Source: Nocardia africana NBRC 100379
GTDB lineage: Bacteria > Actinomycetota > Actinomycetes > Mycobacteriales > Mycobacteriaceae
DNA length: 64,000 bases
Direction: 5' to 3'
NCBI RefSeq assembly: GCF_001612635.1
Contig: NZ_BDAV01000002.1
Coordinates: 62,001 to 126,000 of the forward strand
Shown here: positions 37,801 to 50,609 of the stretch, one piece after another
How positions within the stretch are numbered: position 1 is the stretch's first letter
Layout of the letters: the number at the start of each line of letters is the position of its first letter
The notes under the pieces: model-generated
The model's input: the letters and a program-made list of their open reading frames with translations, nothing else
What the model was told of the DNA's origin: nothing
Database searches by the model: none
Made by a program: the position numbers and the translations under genes

Positions 37801-39679
37801 GCGAGAGCGGAATGCGTTCCGGACGCGGCATCGGCGCCAGCGCCAGGCGCCCGCCCGCACCCTTCAGCGGTTCCAGCCGCTGCGCCAATTCGGCGACCGT
37901 GGCCGCCTCGAACAGCAGCCGGGCCGGCACCCGCGCCGAGATCTGGGCGCCCAGGCGGCCCGCGACCTGAGTGGCGATCAGCGAGTTGCCGCCCAGTTCG
38001 AAGAAGTCGTCGTCGGCGCCCACCGGCCCCGGCGGGTCGAGCAGATCGGTGAAGACGGCCGCCACCATCTCCTCGAGCGCACCCGAGGGCGCGCGGAATT
38101 CGCGGGCGGCCAGGACGGGCTCCGGCAGCGCCGCGCGGTCCAGCTTGCCGACCGGGGTCAGCGGGATCGTGTCCAGGACCATGATCGTCGTCGGCACCAT
38201 GTGGGCCGGAAGACTCTGTCCCGCATGCTCGCTCAGCTCGTCGGTGTCGACCTTCGCGCCGTCGGCGGCGTGCACGTACGACACGAGAATCGTCGCGCCG
38301 CTGTGCAGGGTGTGGCCGACGGTGACGGCGAAGTCGACCGAGTCGTGCGCGGCCAGCACCGCGTCGATCTCGCCCAGCTCGATCCGGAAACCACGGATCT
38401 TCACCTGGAAGTCGTTGCGGCCCAGATACTCCAGTTCGCCGGCGGCCGTCCAGCGCACCAGGTCGCCGGTGCGGTACAGCCGCGAACCGTTGGCGTCGAA
38501 CGGGTTGGCGACGAAGCGGGCCGCGGTCAGGCCGGGGCGCAGGTGGTAGCCGCGCGCCACTTGCGCACCGGTGATGTACAACTCGCCGACCGCGCCGCGC
38601 GGAACCCGCGCGAGTTGGTCGTCGAGCACGTATTCGGTGATGCCGCGCACCGGCGCGCCGATGGTGACCGTCTCCCCCGGCACCAGCGGCGCGCTGATGT
38701 TGGTCATGATCGTGGTCTCGGTCGGGCCGTACCCGTTGTAGAACTCGCGGGTGCCGCCCTCGATCGCGATCGCCCAGCGCCGCACCAGTTCCGGCGGGCA
38801 GGCCTCACCACCGGCGACCACGACGCGCAGGTCGTCCAGCCCGGCCGGATCCACCGAGGCCAGGGCCGCGGGCGTGACGAAGGCGTGGGTGACCCGTTCG
38901 CGCCGCAGCAGATTCGCCAATTCGTCGCCACCGAGCACCGACGGCGAGGCCACCACCATGGCGGCCGCACCGCCGATGGCCAGCAGCAGTTCCAGCACCG
39001 AGGCGTCGAACGAGGGCGATGCGAAATGCAGGGTGCGCGAGTCGCTTCCGACCCGGTATCGCTCGCGCTGTTCATCGCAGAAACTCGACAGCCCGGCCTG
39101 GGTGACCACGACACCCTTCGGCTTGCCGGTCGAGCCGGAGGTGTAGATCACATAGGCCGGATGTTCGGCGCGCAACGGCCGCAACCGATCGGCGTAGGTG
39201 ACCGGATCGCCGGAGAACTCCTCGAGCCGCGCGGCGACATCACCGGCGTCGACGGTCAGCCACTCCACCGAATCGGGCAGGTCCATCCGCACCGGCGACA
39301 CCGTCAGGCCGAGTTTCGCACCGGAGTCGGAGACCATGTGCGCGACGCGGTCGGCGGGATAGTTCGGATCCACGGGTACGAATCCGGCACCGGTCTTGGC
39401 GACCGCCCACACCGCGACCACCGATTCGACCGAGCGCGGAATACCGACGGCGACCAGGTCCTCCGGGCCGATGCCACGGGCGATGAGCAGCCGGGCCAGC
39501 CGGGTCGAACGCTCGTCGAGCTCGGCATAACCGAGCTCGGCCAGCGTGGCGGTGGCATCGGCGAACACGAGAGCCGTACCGGTCGGGTCGGCCTCGACCG
39601 CGGTGGCCATGAGCTGGGGCAGGGTGGTGACGCGTGGCCGGCGAGTGCGTGTCGGCCGGACCCGAGCGGGGCGCGTCAT
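22817..39679 (-). CDS. Nonribosomal peptide synthetase NRPS2 (A-T-C-A-T-C-A-T-C-A-T-E*-C-A-T-TE)
   Basis: 5620 residues from the ATG at 39679. Order with key residues: A; T (Ser566); C (HH 750); A; T (Ser1629); C (HH 1828, HHIAADA); A; T (Ser2748); C (HH 2933); A; T (Ser3811, LGGDS); epimerisation-like domain about 3860-4290; C (HH 4445, HHILIDGWS); A; T (Ser5302); thioesterase about 5340-5620 (GWSLGG near 5437, MLDSHAE, VSHDQM). All five A domains keep YT/FT/HTSGSTG, YGPTE/YGPAE and the terminal GKLDR Lys. Specificity residues read: first A DALFVGGIM, second DVWDFILVS, third DLWHLILVS, fourth DALFVGGIM (same as first), fifth DIWHFAWVV; none matches a code I can name with confidence, although Asp at the fourth position of the second suggests a basic residue. 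The TE releases the product as an acid or a ring. It starts with A, so it must receive its upstream chain from NRPS1. Confidence 0.95.
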   Translation of the reverse strand: MTRPARVRPTRTRRPRVTTLPQLMATAVEADPTGTALVFADATATLAELGYAELDERSTRLARLLIARGIGPEDLVAVGIPRSVESVVAVWAVAKTGAGFVPVDPNYPADRVAHMVSDSGAKLGLTVSPVRMDLPDSVEWLTVDAGDVAARLEEFSGDPVTYADRLRPLRAEHPAYVIYTSGSTGKPKGVVVTQAGLSSFCDEQRERYRVGSDSRTLHFASPSFDASVLELLLAIGGAAAMVVASPSVLGGDELANLLRRERVTHAFVTPAALASVDPAGLDDLRVVVAGGEACPPELVRRWAIAIEGGTREFYNGYGPTETTIMTNISAPLVPGETVTIGAPVRGITEYVLDDQLARVPRGAVGELYITGAQVARGYHLRPGLTAARFVANPFDANGSRLYRTGDLVRWTAAGELEYLGRNDFQVKIRGFRIELGEIDAVLAAHDSVDFAVTVGHTLHSGATILVSYVHAADGAKVDTDELSEHAGQSLPAHMVPTTIMVLDTIPLTPVGKLDRAALPEPVLAAREFRAPSGALEEMVAAVFTDLLDPPGPVGADDDFFELGGNSLIATQVAGRLGAQISARVPARLLFEAATVAELAQRLEPLKGAGGRLALAPMPRPERIPLSLAQQRMWFLNQFDPESAANNIPFAIRLTGALNVEALQAAVADVIERHETLRTVYPSADGAGHQVILPAAQSIPDLAPKPVTEDELPQWLAGYLLAGFDVAAEVPLRIAVAELAPDDHVVAVVVHHIAADGASVAPFMRDLLAAFLARRNSARPSWQPLPVQYADYALWQRALLGDENDPDSLAAQQIDYWRTTLAGIPDRLDLPADRPRPQIASGRGAEYTFDIAPELHARLEELAQRTGTSLFMVVHAAFAILLARSSGTDDITIGTPVAGRGEAELDALVGMFVNTLVLRTRIDAATTVEQLLAAVKDTDLGAFSHAELPFERLVEVLDPVRSQAHHPLFQAALFFQNMQKPQLRLPGLVAETVEFDGAVAKFDLQLTAVPRTDAGAPAGVSAMFTYALDLFDEPTVAAYADRLVRVLEGIAADPAAAVGDIELLDPAERLRILRDWNDTAHRVEPELLLDGYRRAALHNPDAVAVTYEGAQLTYAEFDAQVNQLARLLISRGVGPDALVGLAIRRSLDLVIGMYAIVAAGGAYVPLDPDHPVDRIAHILDTAQPVCVVTTVADTVAVPARIPVLRLDTMDLGRFDPSPIRPGELLAPVRPDHPAYVIFTSGSTGRPKGVAVSHAAINNQIEWMLAAYPLGSGDVYLQKTATTFDVSLWGYFMPLRAGAELVVATHDGHRDPLYVAETIAAHGVTVTDFVPSMLTVFAAHIAPGSCPTLQDIFVIGEALPPETADAVHAVCDARIHNLYGPTEAAVSVTYWPVGEDDRPSVPIGLPQWNTRVYVLDGRLHPVPVGVPGELYLAGDQLARGYVRRPDLTADRFVANPFGHGERMYRTGDLVLWREADETRPARLDYIGRTDFQVKFRGQRIELGEIETALLALPGVSQAVALVMGSALGDQLVAYVVAQPRATLDPERLRTGVADSLPAYMVPAVVVVLDAFPLNPSGKLDRKALPEPTFSSREFRAPSTPVEEIVAEVFGSVLGLDRVGADDDFFALGGNSLIATQVVARLGAAVGGRVPVRSLFETPTVAGLAATLDSQTHIRRGVELGSIERPEQLPLSLAQQRMWFLNRFDQAETAEEAVHSGSAAYNLPFALRLTGSLDVEALGEALDDVVARHEVLRTVYPETPEGPVQVILPADTRLGLRPERTATAAVADAVYGLAATPFDVTSEVPLRVRLLEISDLAPGSRREYVLAVVVHHIAADASSMGPLVRDVMTAYAARTSGAAPDWAPLRVQYADYALWQRAVLGSESQSDSIAAQQISYWQRELAGLPDVLELPTDRPRPPVATLAGARVDVRIEPEVHAGLVDLARAHGATLFMVVHSAFALLLARLSGGDDIAVGSPVAGRGEAELDDLIGMFVNTVVFRTRVERGEPFTELLARQRETDLQAFAHADIPFERLVEVLNPPRSTAHHPLFQVGLSFQNVARTELELPGLSVAGVDADLDVSQFDLHLIVADAYDAHGNPAGIGGFLTYATDLFDAATAASIVERLSLLLAGVVADAGTPVGDLDILTAAERAELERAATGASHPVAAATLPELLAATIAARPHAVALTADADEQFGGTPAELTYGELGERVQRLARHLISLGVGPEARVALALRRGVDLVVAMYAVSVAGGAYVPVDPDQPAERVGYILDSADPVCVLTTSDIPDLPGRSAPSATAAATRDWRGRSQSMPALADSGRSAAREGVVRLDEVDLSGLSARPVTDADRIAPLLAQHTAYVIFTSGSTGRPKGVAVPHGAIVNQLVWKTAEFDLGADDAVLLKTAATFDLSVWEFWSAAASGGRLVIAAPDGHRDPAYLNDLIRRSGVTTLHVVPSMLDALLTEARTNTVPEVTSPLRRVLAIGEALPAALAQRFAAAHPEVELYNLYGPTEAAVSITAHRVGAADELSVPIGAPEWNSSVYVLDSRLHPVPVGVSGELYLAGAQLARGYFGRADLTADRFVADPFGEGGARMYRTGDLVAWTANGELEYRGRTDFQVKVRGFRIELGEIEAALLRLPQLAQAVVVAKSDPRTGDRLVAYLVSADRELDVAQVKSALAAALPNYMVPAAFVVLDALPLTVNGKLDRKALPEPEFETTAFRAPSTPVEEIVAGTFAEVLGIDRVGLDDDFFALGGNSLLATQVAARIGAALEVRVPVRALFEAATVGALAARVERTGTERPRLPLVAGPRPDAVPLSYAQQRMWFLNQFDTAATVYNIPVAIRLSGALDVVALRQAVADLVARHEVLRTIYPETESGGAVQQVLAPSAVTIDLEPVQIGEERVAHEVGHQVASGFDVTTEIPFRIRLFQLSASEFVLVFVAHHIAADGWSMGPLTRDLMTAYVARAAGQAPSWAPLPIQYADYALWQRAALGAEDDPESLVSAQLSYWTSELADLPDELRLPADRPRPAVQSFAGAKVDFAVDSQVHAGLTALAQRHNSTVFMVVHTALAVFLARMSGTEDIAIGAPIAGRGEAELDDLIGMFVNTLVLRSRVRPGSSFAELLADNRETDLRAFAHADVPFERLVEALDPERSTARHPLFQVALSFENLAATSFELPGLSFTALDPAADTAKFDLLLTLREQRTGSGGEAGIFGEFTYATDLFDRDTVVDFGRRLGRILAAVAHDADIAVGDLDILVGSESEDLAARTGLPAVPPATLPDLMAAAVAANPDGPAVVVGGRAFTYAQLDLASTKLARRLIELGAGPDKHVAVAIPRSLEGVVALWSVAKSGAAFVPIDPTYPYDRIAHMVADCRADFGVTVRAEVANLPDTAGGWIVLDDPAFAYEVDSLSGAPISDAERPVPLRPDNTAYLIYTSGSTGLPKGVVVTHAGLANFSAEQRERYRLDRDSRALAFASPSFDASMLELLLAIGACGALVIVPPRTFGGEELAEVIREQRVTHAFLTPSVLASLESDALASMQVIVAGGEAVPADLVAKWGGAPDGSGRRFHNGYGPTETTIMTNISDPLSPGDAVTIGGPIRGMRALILDSRLRLVPEGVAGELYLGGIQLARGYHDRPGLTAARFVADPYGPPGQRLYRTGDVVRWRRGEPVVEYVGRNDFQVKIRGLRIELGEIDSALIDQPGVDFAVTVGHRTATGTTILVSYVRSAAGVPLDAEALTAELAARLPEYMVPTAIVVLDEIPLTPVGKLDRKALPEPVLEAKRYRAPQTATEQVVAEVIGEVLGVDRVGVDDDFFALGGDSIVSIQVVSRARARGVHFTPRDVFTARTVEALARAATVEAPAAAEQSGPMPLPPAAMRALELDPSGRDLRAIALDIPADCDPERIRAAVTGVLERHAVLSARLDLEAGALVIPETPVPAVLRQFVPGPDAVDLAVRSLKQELDPADGRTIAFALIAPTEPGESAGAATSLVVAANGLVVDDTSWRIVVDELSESWAGGHSAPAAVDAGPLGVGRALAASAVAPETVAQLDWWQRHLASAPADAPVEGIDLTARGRVSLVITAEGAAAVDAVAHAYHATIEDVLLTAFALAQERGARADAGDLIGTVVRLAADGRTVAGAESAGTVGGFTSTYPLLVGLTGIDVEQALLGNRAAGDAIAQIKELRRGVPDSGVGYGLLRYLNADTAPALAAAPQGRTAFRYRDLRPARPYPHLPAADLLLDITVDATEDGLLARFDYAAAVFTVDQVKEFAGLWVRALGGLAEHGTHADAGGFTVSDFELVRLDAADVAKLSQDYPDLADVWPVTPLQSGMLFHALLADTSTDVYITQFTLDLGGAVDERRLRAAAQAVLDRHDNLRVAFAADATGNPVQVVLDRVEVPWRSIDLSHLAPEAAEAEAVRMCELDYGRRFAMDRAPLLRFTLFRLGADSYRLLVTSHHILIDGWSTPLLMQDLLTLYAVGARSRQLPPAGSYGDYLRWLIAQDPAAARAQWQRALDGITEPTPLAPVDPSRQISAGVGEIGFELSVADTTELTRLAARLGVTVNTVVQAAWGLLIGRSIDRDDVVFGATVSGRPPALPGVETMVGLFLNAIPVRVRLGATDTLAGLLSQLQAEQAALLDFHYLGLSDIQQAVGVEGLFDSLVVFESFPVDRDGLDRVGSIDGMHVTGIGAVNGTHYPVTVIVVLDNQLRISLKYLRDVFDEAAAQALSQRLAALIGRFTDTPQARVADVDALLDGERAALEARNATDVPQLRDQATLLSLFDEQVARTPQAPALHFGDVTLSYRELDLRSRALAAELIGRGVEPNSLVAVAMRRSIDLVVGIYAVLRTGAGYVPVDPDHPAERNEFVLANARPVCVLTTGRDGFATDSGVPVVDISGLDGEPESVAALRFPYVHPDAVAYVIHTSGSTGRPKGVVITHRQMTNQFRWAQRTYPHDTGDVVLHKTPITFDISTWELFWPLQTGAAIVIAEPDGHRDPAYLSQVIEQRSVSTVHFVPSMLDAFLDPAANAAVTRGYPSLRRVFAAGEALSAETAQRFGATLGEAELVNWYGPAEATVVTAWPAGDADGVAVPIGTPVANTRVYVLDRQLRPVPPGSPGELYVAGVQLARGYLGAPALTAERFVAHEGGQRLYRTGDIVRWRDTPAGAALEYLGRSDFQIKLRGQRIELGEIEAVLAGFAPVRHAVVSLVRSSSGDRLVAYVVPDAGTIEESELLAYARESLPAYMIPAAVVVLDALPLNASGKLDRKALPVPQFSGRPYRAPSTPLEEAIAGVFAEVLGADRVGLDDDFFDLGGNSLVATRAVSRLRTLTGVEVRVQWFFLGSTVAALAQRIVAAMSDEHDYDLESDAALGVLLPIRAQGEGETLFCIHPMYGLSWCYAGLTQYVADRPILGLQSPALSEDGYLPESLQEMADRYVAEIRAVQPHGPYHLLGWSLGGVLAHAVATTLQAAGEQVGSVSMLDSHAEIDVADFRTAIREALAEIGIGAEALVGNGDIHDLSDEAVAALHATIPPDMAVLTPDRVRRIYRSAVRSAELIADHRPDVYRGRLDYFSAAGHETAAQNWRPYVEGEIADHRIGVSHDQMTSPPALAELGPVLARVLARGAGPRPDGSSPA
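26810..28102 (-). other. Degenerate epimerisation domain (E*) in NRPS2
   Basis: After the fourth T domain (LGGDS, the form that usually precedes E), about 430 residues align with E domains. E5/E6-like motifs survive (TVGGFTSTYP, SGVGYGLLRY). The catalytic HHLVVDGVSW has become NGLVVDDTSW (Asn3985-Gly3986), EGHGRE has become AADGRT, FNYLG has become FRYRD, and PIQ-WF is lost. Both catalytic positions, His and Glu, are absent, so epimerase activity is not expected. Confidence 0.8.
32726..32830 (-). other. Insertion in the module-5 adenylation domain
   Basis: Between the A2 and A3 core motifs of NRPS2's third A domain there is a stretch of about 35 residues (RSAPSATAAATRDWRGRSQ and on) that the other A domains here lack. 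It is Arg/Ser/Ala-rich and keeps the reading frame. The boundaries are approximate because they rest on comparison with the sister domains by eye. Confidence 0.5.
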
Positions 39680-39832
39680 GCCGTCACTTCCAGCGCGTAC
39701 TGTCCGCTGACCACCCGTACCACCTATCTCATCCTGCCTGTCGTCGCCGCATGCGCCTGCACGCAGGCCACCCTTGTCCATCGATTCCGGCCGCGGCGGG
39801 CGTTACTTTCCCGCGATCGTGCCATCGGTTGC
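39680..39832. other. Gap between the two NRPS genes
   Basis: 153 bp between the NRPS1 stop and the NRPS2 ATG. It contains a tiny perfect hairpin GCCTGC-AC-GCAGGC (39755-39768) and no gene. The NRPS2 frame stays open to an ATG at 39781, but that 34-residue Gly/Arg-rich extension lacks a good ribosome-binding site. The two NRPS genes are therefore likely one transcript, without translational coupling. Confidence 0.5.
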
Positions 39833-47194
<7,362 letters not shown>

Positions 47195-47408
47195 TCGAGT
47201 GTCTTCACCTCTCGCGTCCAGCAGGTCCGCACGGTCGAACACCCCCTCGCGCGGTCCGAGCAATCATATAAGGATGGCAAGCACGGCGTAGTGCGCCGGA
47301 TCGAACTGGTGACCCGCCGGTACTCCTACTACTCATCGCTGCCAGGGTGCCTCGATGTTGCGCTTCGTGTCGACTTCCGTGGCACTGGTCACAACAGGTC
47401 CCAGCTTG
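47195..47408 (-). promoter_or_regulatory. Upstream region of the NRPS operon
   Basis: 214 bp between the regulator stop and the NRPS1 ATG. On the minus strand TATGAT (complement of 47263-47268) is a good -10 hexamer, giving a 5' leader of about 60 bases. No -35 box of consensus type lies 16-18 bp before it, as expected if an activator is needed. No terminator hairpin was found behind the regulator gene. Confidence 0.4.
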
Positions 47409-48386
47409 TCACAGCCAGCCGCGGCGGATCGCCTGCACGCCCGCCTGGAACCGGGTGCTGGCACCCAGTCGCTCCAGCAGGCTGGCTGTCCGTCGCACCA
47501 CCGTGCGCCGTGACATGCCCAGCCGCCGGGCGATGGTGTCGTCCGTCGCGCCCAGGCCCATCAGGGTCAGAATGGCCCGGTCGCGTTCGTCCAGCGGCTG
47601 GTCCGGATTCACCGAGATCGGCGCGGCCAGCGACCACAGCACCTCGAAGGTGTGCACGATCGCGTCCAGCGTCGGGCAGGCCGCGATGCGCAGGCCCATC
47701 GGATCGCCGCGGCGTTCGTCGTGGTGCAGCATCAGCGCCGCGCGGTCGTCGTCGGCGATGATCACCTTGAACGGCGGATCGGGCAGGGTGCGCGCCTGCG
47801 CCCCGGCGCTGTTGGCCTGCAGCGCGAAGCGCAGCCGATCGGGGTCTTGATAGATGGTGTCCTGATAGAGCGTCTGATAGCGCACGCCCGCCGACATCCG
47901 CGCCGAGCGCAGGTCGAACAGCCGCGCGGCACGCTCGCCCTCGCACAGATACGGGCCCCGGTCGATCATCCGGACCCGGCTGCGCGCGGCACGCTGCAGA
48001 TCCTCGAATTCGGCGACCACCTCGCGGGCCTCGTACATCGGCACGACGGTGCCGTCGCCGCGGGCGGTGCGCCGCACCGAGCGGAAGGTCTCGCCCAGCC
48101 GGGCCGCGGCCTCGTGCATGCGCGCGGTTTCGGCCTGGCGGCGGCGGGATTCGGCTTCCGACAGGGCCTCGGGGGCATGGGCGTCCCAGCGGACGGTGTC
48201 ACCGATCTCGATGCGGACCACGGCCTGCATCTCGCAGAGTTCGTCCAGGGCGGCCCCCACGGACTCGCGGGAGCACTCCAGATACTGCGCCAGCTCCGAC
48301 AGGCTGGACCGCGGATGCTGCACCAGAGCCGTATAGGCGCGGCCGTGCACGGATCCGGAATCGAACAGCTCGTACAAACCAGTCAA
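47409..48386 (-). CDS. Winged-helix/LuxR-type transcriptional regulator
   Basis: About 325 residues if translation starts at the TTG at 48386, which follows a G-rich stretch; no ATG or GTG fits. The N-terminus (SLSELAQYLECSRESVGAALDELCEMQAVVRI, about residues 30-62) is a TrmB-like winged helix. The middle is a sensor-like domain (MIDRGPYL, GVRYQTLYQDTIYQDPDRL). The C-terminus is a LuxR/GerE helix-turn-helix: AILTLMGLGATDDTIARRLGMSRRTVVRRTASLLERLG. This domain order is seen in regulators beside actinobacterial biosynthetic clusters. It lies directly upstream of the NRPS operon on the same strand, making it the obvious candidate pathway regulator. The ligand is unknown. Confidence 0.8.
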   Translation of the reverse strand: MTGLYELFDSGSVHGRAYTALVQHPRSSLSELAQYLECSRESVGAALDELCEMQAVVRIEIGDTVRWDAHAPEALSEAESRRRQAETARMHEAAARLGETFRSVRRTARGDGTVVPMYEAREVVAEFEDLQRAARSRVRMIDRGPYLCEGERAARLFDLRSARMSAGVRYQTLYQDTIYQDPDRLRFALQANSAGAQARTLPDPPFKVIIADDDRAALMLHHDERRGDPMGLRIAACPTLDAIVHTFEVLWSLAAPISVNPDQPLDERDRAILTLMGLGATDDTIARRLGMSRRTVVRRTASLLERLGASTRFQAGVQAIRRGWL

Positions 48387-48439
48387 GGCATCAACCCCCC
48401 GCGGCCGGCCGAGCCGGGCGGCCGACGACAGCGCGGGCG

Positions 48440-49306
48440 CTATTCGCCCGCCCCCCACGACTGCTGGGACAGGACGACGCCCTTGCTCGCCAGATAGGGA
48501 GCCGGATCGATCTTGACGTCGCTGGGATCCCAGATCTCCAAGTGCAGGTGCGGGCCGGTGGAGTTGCCGCGGTTGCCGACGGTGGCGATCACATCGCCGG
48601 CGTTCACGCGCTGGCCGACATGGGTGAGGATGTCGTTGACGTGGCCGTACACCGCGGTGGTGCCGTCGTCCTGCTTCACCCGGACCCACAGCCCGAAGCC
48701 GGAGGCGGGACCGGCATCGATCACCGTGCCGTTCTCCACCGAATGAATAGGAGTACCGATCGCGTCGGCGAAGTCGACACCGTAGTGCATGGCGCCCCAC
48801 CGGGATCCGAAGCCGGAGCTGACGACCCCGGCCACCGGCCGGACGGCCTGGGCCGGCGCCAGCTGCTGCTGAATACCCTTCAGCACCTCTTCGGCGTGCG
48901 AGAGCGGACCGGCGACCTCGGGCGGCAGATTCTGCAGACCGAACGGCGCGGGCGCGGCGACCGGCTGGGCCTGCGGCGCGGCCGGCGTCTCGGCGGCGAC
49001 CGGGGCGGCGACGGGTGCGGCCTGCTCGGCCTCGTGCGCGGGTTCGGAGGCCGACTTCAGCGCGACCGGTTCCGGAGTGTCGTTGTGGCCGCCGGGCAGC
49101 AGCGGCGCGGCGTGCGCGAACTGGGTGGCGGTGCCGATCAGCGCGCCGGTCGCGACGGCGGCGCTGGCGGCGAGCTTCATCCGGTCGCCCGTGCGCGGCT
49201 GGGCGCGATGGCGGGTGGGACGCTCGGCCGCGCCGCTACCGGCGGAGATCTCACCGAGCAGGTCCTGAACGGATACGGAACTGGCTGTCTCACGGTGCTG
49301 CGGCAA
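48440..49306 (-). CDS. Secreted M23 family peptidase (LytM-like)
   Basis: 288 residues. A cytoplasmic segment of about 42 residues precedes one hydrophobic helix (KLAASAAVATGALIGTATQFAHA), a late signal or anchor. A long Ala/Pro-rich linker follows, then the M23 domain (about residues 165-275): SGFGSRWGAMHYGVDFADAIGTPI with the HxxxD zinc ligands, and GNSTGPHLHLEIW with HLH. Such enzymes cut peptidoglycan cross-bridges or stems. The gene is 53 bp upstream of the regulator. Its own promoter appears at 49393-49420. Confidence 0.9.
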   Translation of the reverse strand: MPQHRETASSVSVQDLLGEISAGSGAAERPTRHRAQPRTGDRMKLAASAAVATGALIGTATQFAHAAPLLPGGHNDTPEPVALKSASEPAHEAEQAAPVAAPVAAETPAAPQAQPVAAPAPFGLQNLPPEVAGPLSHAEEVLKGIQQQLAPAQAVRPVAGVVSSGFGSRWGAMHYGVDFADAIGTPIHSVENGTVIDAGPASGFGLWVRVKQDDGTTAVYGHVNDILTHVGQRVNAGDVIATVGNRGNSTGPHLHLEIWDPSDVKIDPAPYLASKGVVLSQQSWGAGE

Positions 49307-49385
49307 GGCTCGTCCTAGCGTCGATCAACTCGGCGGCGACGCCGGGTCGAAACCTGACATTCGGTAACGATTCGGCATCTGTTGT

Positions 49386-49420
49386 GACGGAAACTGTACT
49401 CCGTCGTGACCTTTTCGCAA
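49386..49420 (-). promoter_or_regulatory. Promoter and inverted repeat of the M23 peptidase gene
   Basis: On the minus strand TTGCGA (complement of 49415-49420) and TACAGT (complement of 49393-49398) are 16 bp apart, a good sigma-70-type pair, with the ATG about 87 bases downstream. A perfect inverted repeat GACGGA-N8-TCCGTC (49386-49405) overlaps the -10 element and would let a repressor block it. Confidence 0.5.
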
Positions 49421-49508
49421 CCTCCCGCGAGGAATTCGCAGGTGGAGGGCTGATCTTGGTGCCGCAGGCGCCGTTACCGACGTGCGCGGCCGGGGTCAGA
49501 CTGAGGAG

Positions 49509-50552
49509 ATGATCCTCGACACCGTGCGCACCCCGATCGTGCTGGCGCCGCTGGCCGGCGGCCCGTCCACCCCGGAACTCGCCGCCGCTGTCGGCGATGC
49601 GGGCGGAGTGGGATTCCTCGCCGCCGGATATCTGAGTGCCGCCGATACCGCCGCGCGCATCGCGGCGCTGCGTGAGCTCACCGAGACGCCCTTCGGCGTG
49701 AACCTGTTCGTTCCGGGCGCGCCCACGCCGCCGGACCACTTCGCGGCCTACCTCGACCGGGTGAGCCGCCATTTCCCGCTCGGCGAGGCGCGTTTCGACG
49801 CCGACGCCTGGGACGAGAAGCTCGACCTGCTCACCGCCGAGCCGGTGGCAGTGGTCTCGTGCACGTTCGGCTGCCCCTCGGAGGCAGAGATCGAGCGCCT
49901 GCATCGCGCCGGGTCCGAGGTGTGGGTCACGGTGACCTCGGTGCCGGAGGCCCGGGTCGCCGCCGAGACGGGTGCCGATGTCCTCGTCGCCCAGGGCGCC
50001 GAGGGCGGCGGGCATCGCGGCGGTTTCGCCGACCGGCCCGAGGAGGACGGCATCGATCCGCTCACCACCCTGGCACTGGTGCAGCTGGTGCGCGCGGCGG
50101 TCCCGACGCCCGTGGTCGCGGCGGGCGGCATCGCCACCGGCTCGGGCATCGCCGCGGTCCTCGCCGCCGGCGCCGTGGCCGCACAGCTGGGCACGGCCTT
50201 CCTCCGCTGTCCGGAGGCGGGCACCTGGGCGCTGCACCGCGATGCGCTCGCGATCGAGACGCCGACCATGCTGACCCGCGCCTTCAGCGGCCGCCGGGCG
50301 CGTGGCCTGCGCAATCAGTTCATGCTCGACAACCCCGACGCGCCGGCGGCCTACCCCGAAATCCATTACGCCACCGGACCGTTGCGCGCCCAGGCCCGCG
50401 CCGCCGACAACCCCGACGCGGTGAACCTGTGGGCCGGGCAAGCACACACCCTCGCGGAGGCCGTTCCCGCCGCCGACCTGGTGCGCAAGCTCACCGAGGA
50501 GACGAAAGCCGCTCTGCACTCGGCACTTTCGCGGCCAATCGGTTCTTGTTGA
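49509..50552 (+). CDS. Nitronate monooxygenase-like FMN protein
   Basis: 347 residues from the ATG at 49509 (GAGGAG just upstream). TIM-barrel 2-nitropropane dioxygenase family: TPIVLAPLAGGPSTPELAAAVGDAGGVGFLAAGYL, VAVVSCTFGCP, VAQGAEGGGHRG with the catalytic-region His, and PVVAAGGIATGSGIAAVLAAGAVAAQLGTAFL that binds the FMN phosphate. The expected role is oxidation of alkyl nitronates; many homologues have other unknown substrates. The gene faces the M23 peptidase divergently. Confidence 0.88.
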   Translation: MILDTVRTPIVLAPLAGGPSTPELAAAVGDAGGVGFLAAGYLSAADTAARIAALRELTETPFGVNLFVPGAPTPPDHFAAYLDRVSRHFPLGEARFDADAWDEKLDLLTAEPVAVVSCTFGCPSEAEIERLHRAGSEVWVTVTSVPEARVAAETGADVLVAQGAEGGGHRGGFADRPEEDGIDPLTTLALVQLVRAAVPTPVVAAGGIATGSGIAAVLAAGAVAAQLGTAFLRCPEAGTWALHRDALAIETPTMLTRAFSGRRARGLRNQFMLDNPDAPAAYPEIHYATGPLRAQARAADNPDAVNLWAGQAHTLAEAVPAADLVRKLTEETKAALHSALSRPIGSC

Positions 50553-50609
50553 CAACGTTTGTCGTTTAGACTCGTGGGACATCACCCGCCATCCCACGAG
50601 GAGAGCGTC

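Noticed and set aside
49307..49508. Possible c-di-AMP (ydaO-type) riboswitch before the M23 peptidase gene
   Set aside because: Such switches precede cell-wall hydrolase genes in actinobacteria, but the conserved core segments could not be found and the distance between promoter and start is too short.
50549..50572. TTGACA / TAGACT promoter pair before the SCO5389-like gene
   Set aside because: The boxes are 12 bases apart, outside the usual 16-18; only the palindrome GACAA-CGT-TTGTC is kept as a possible operator.
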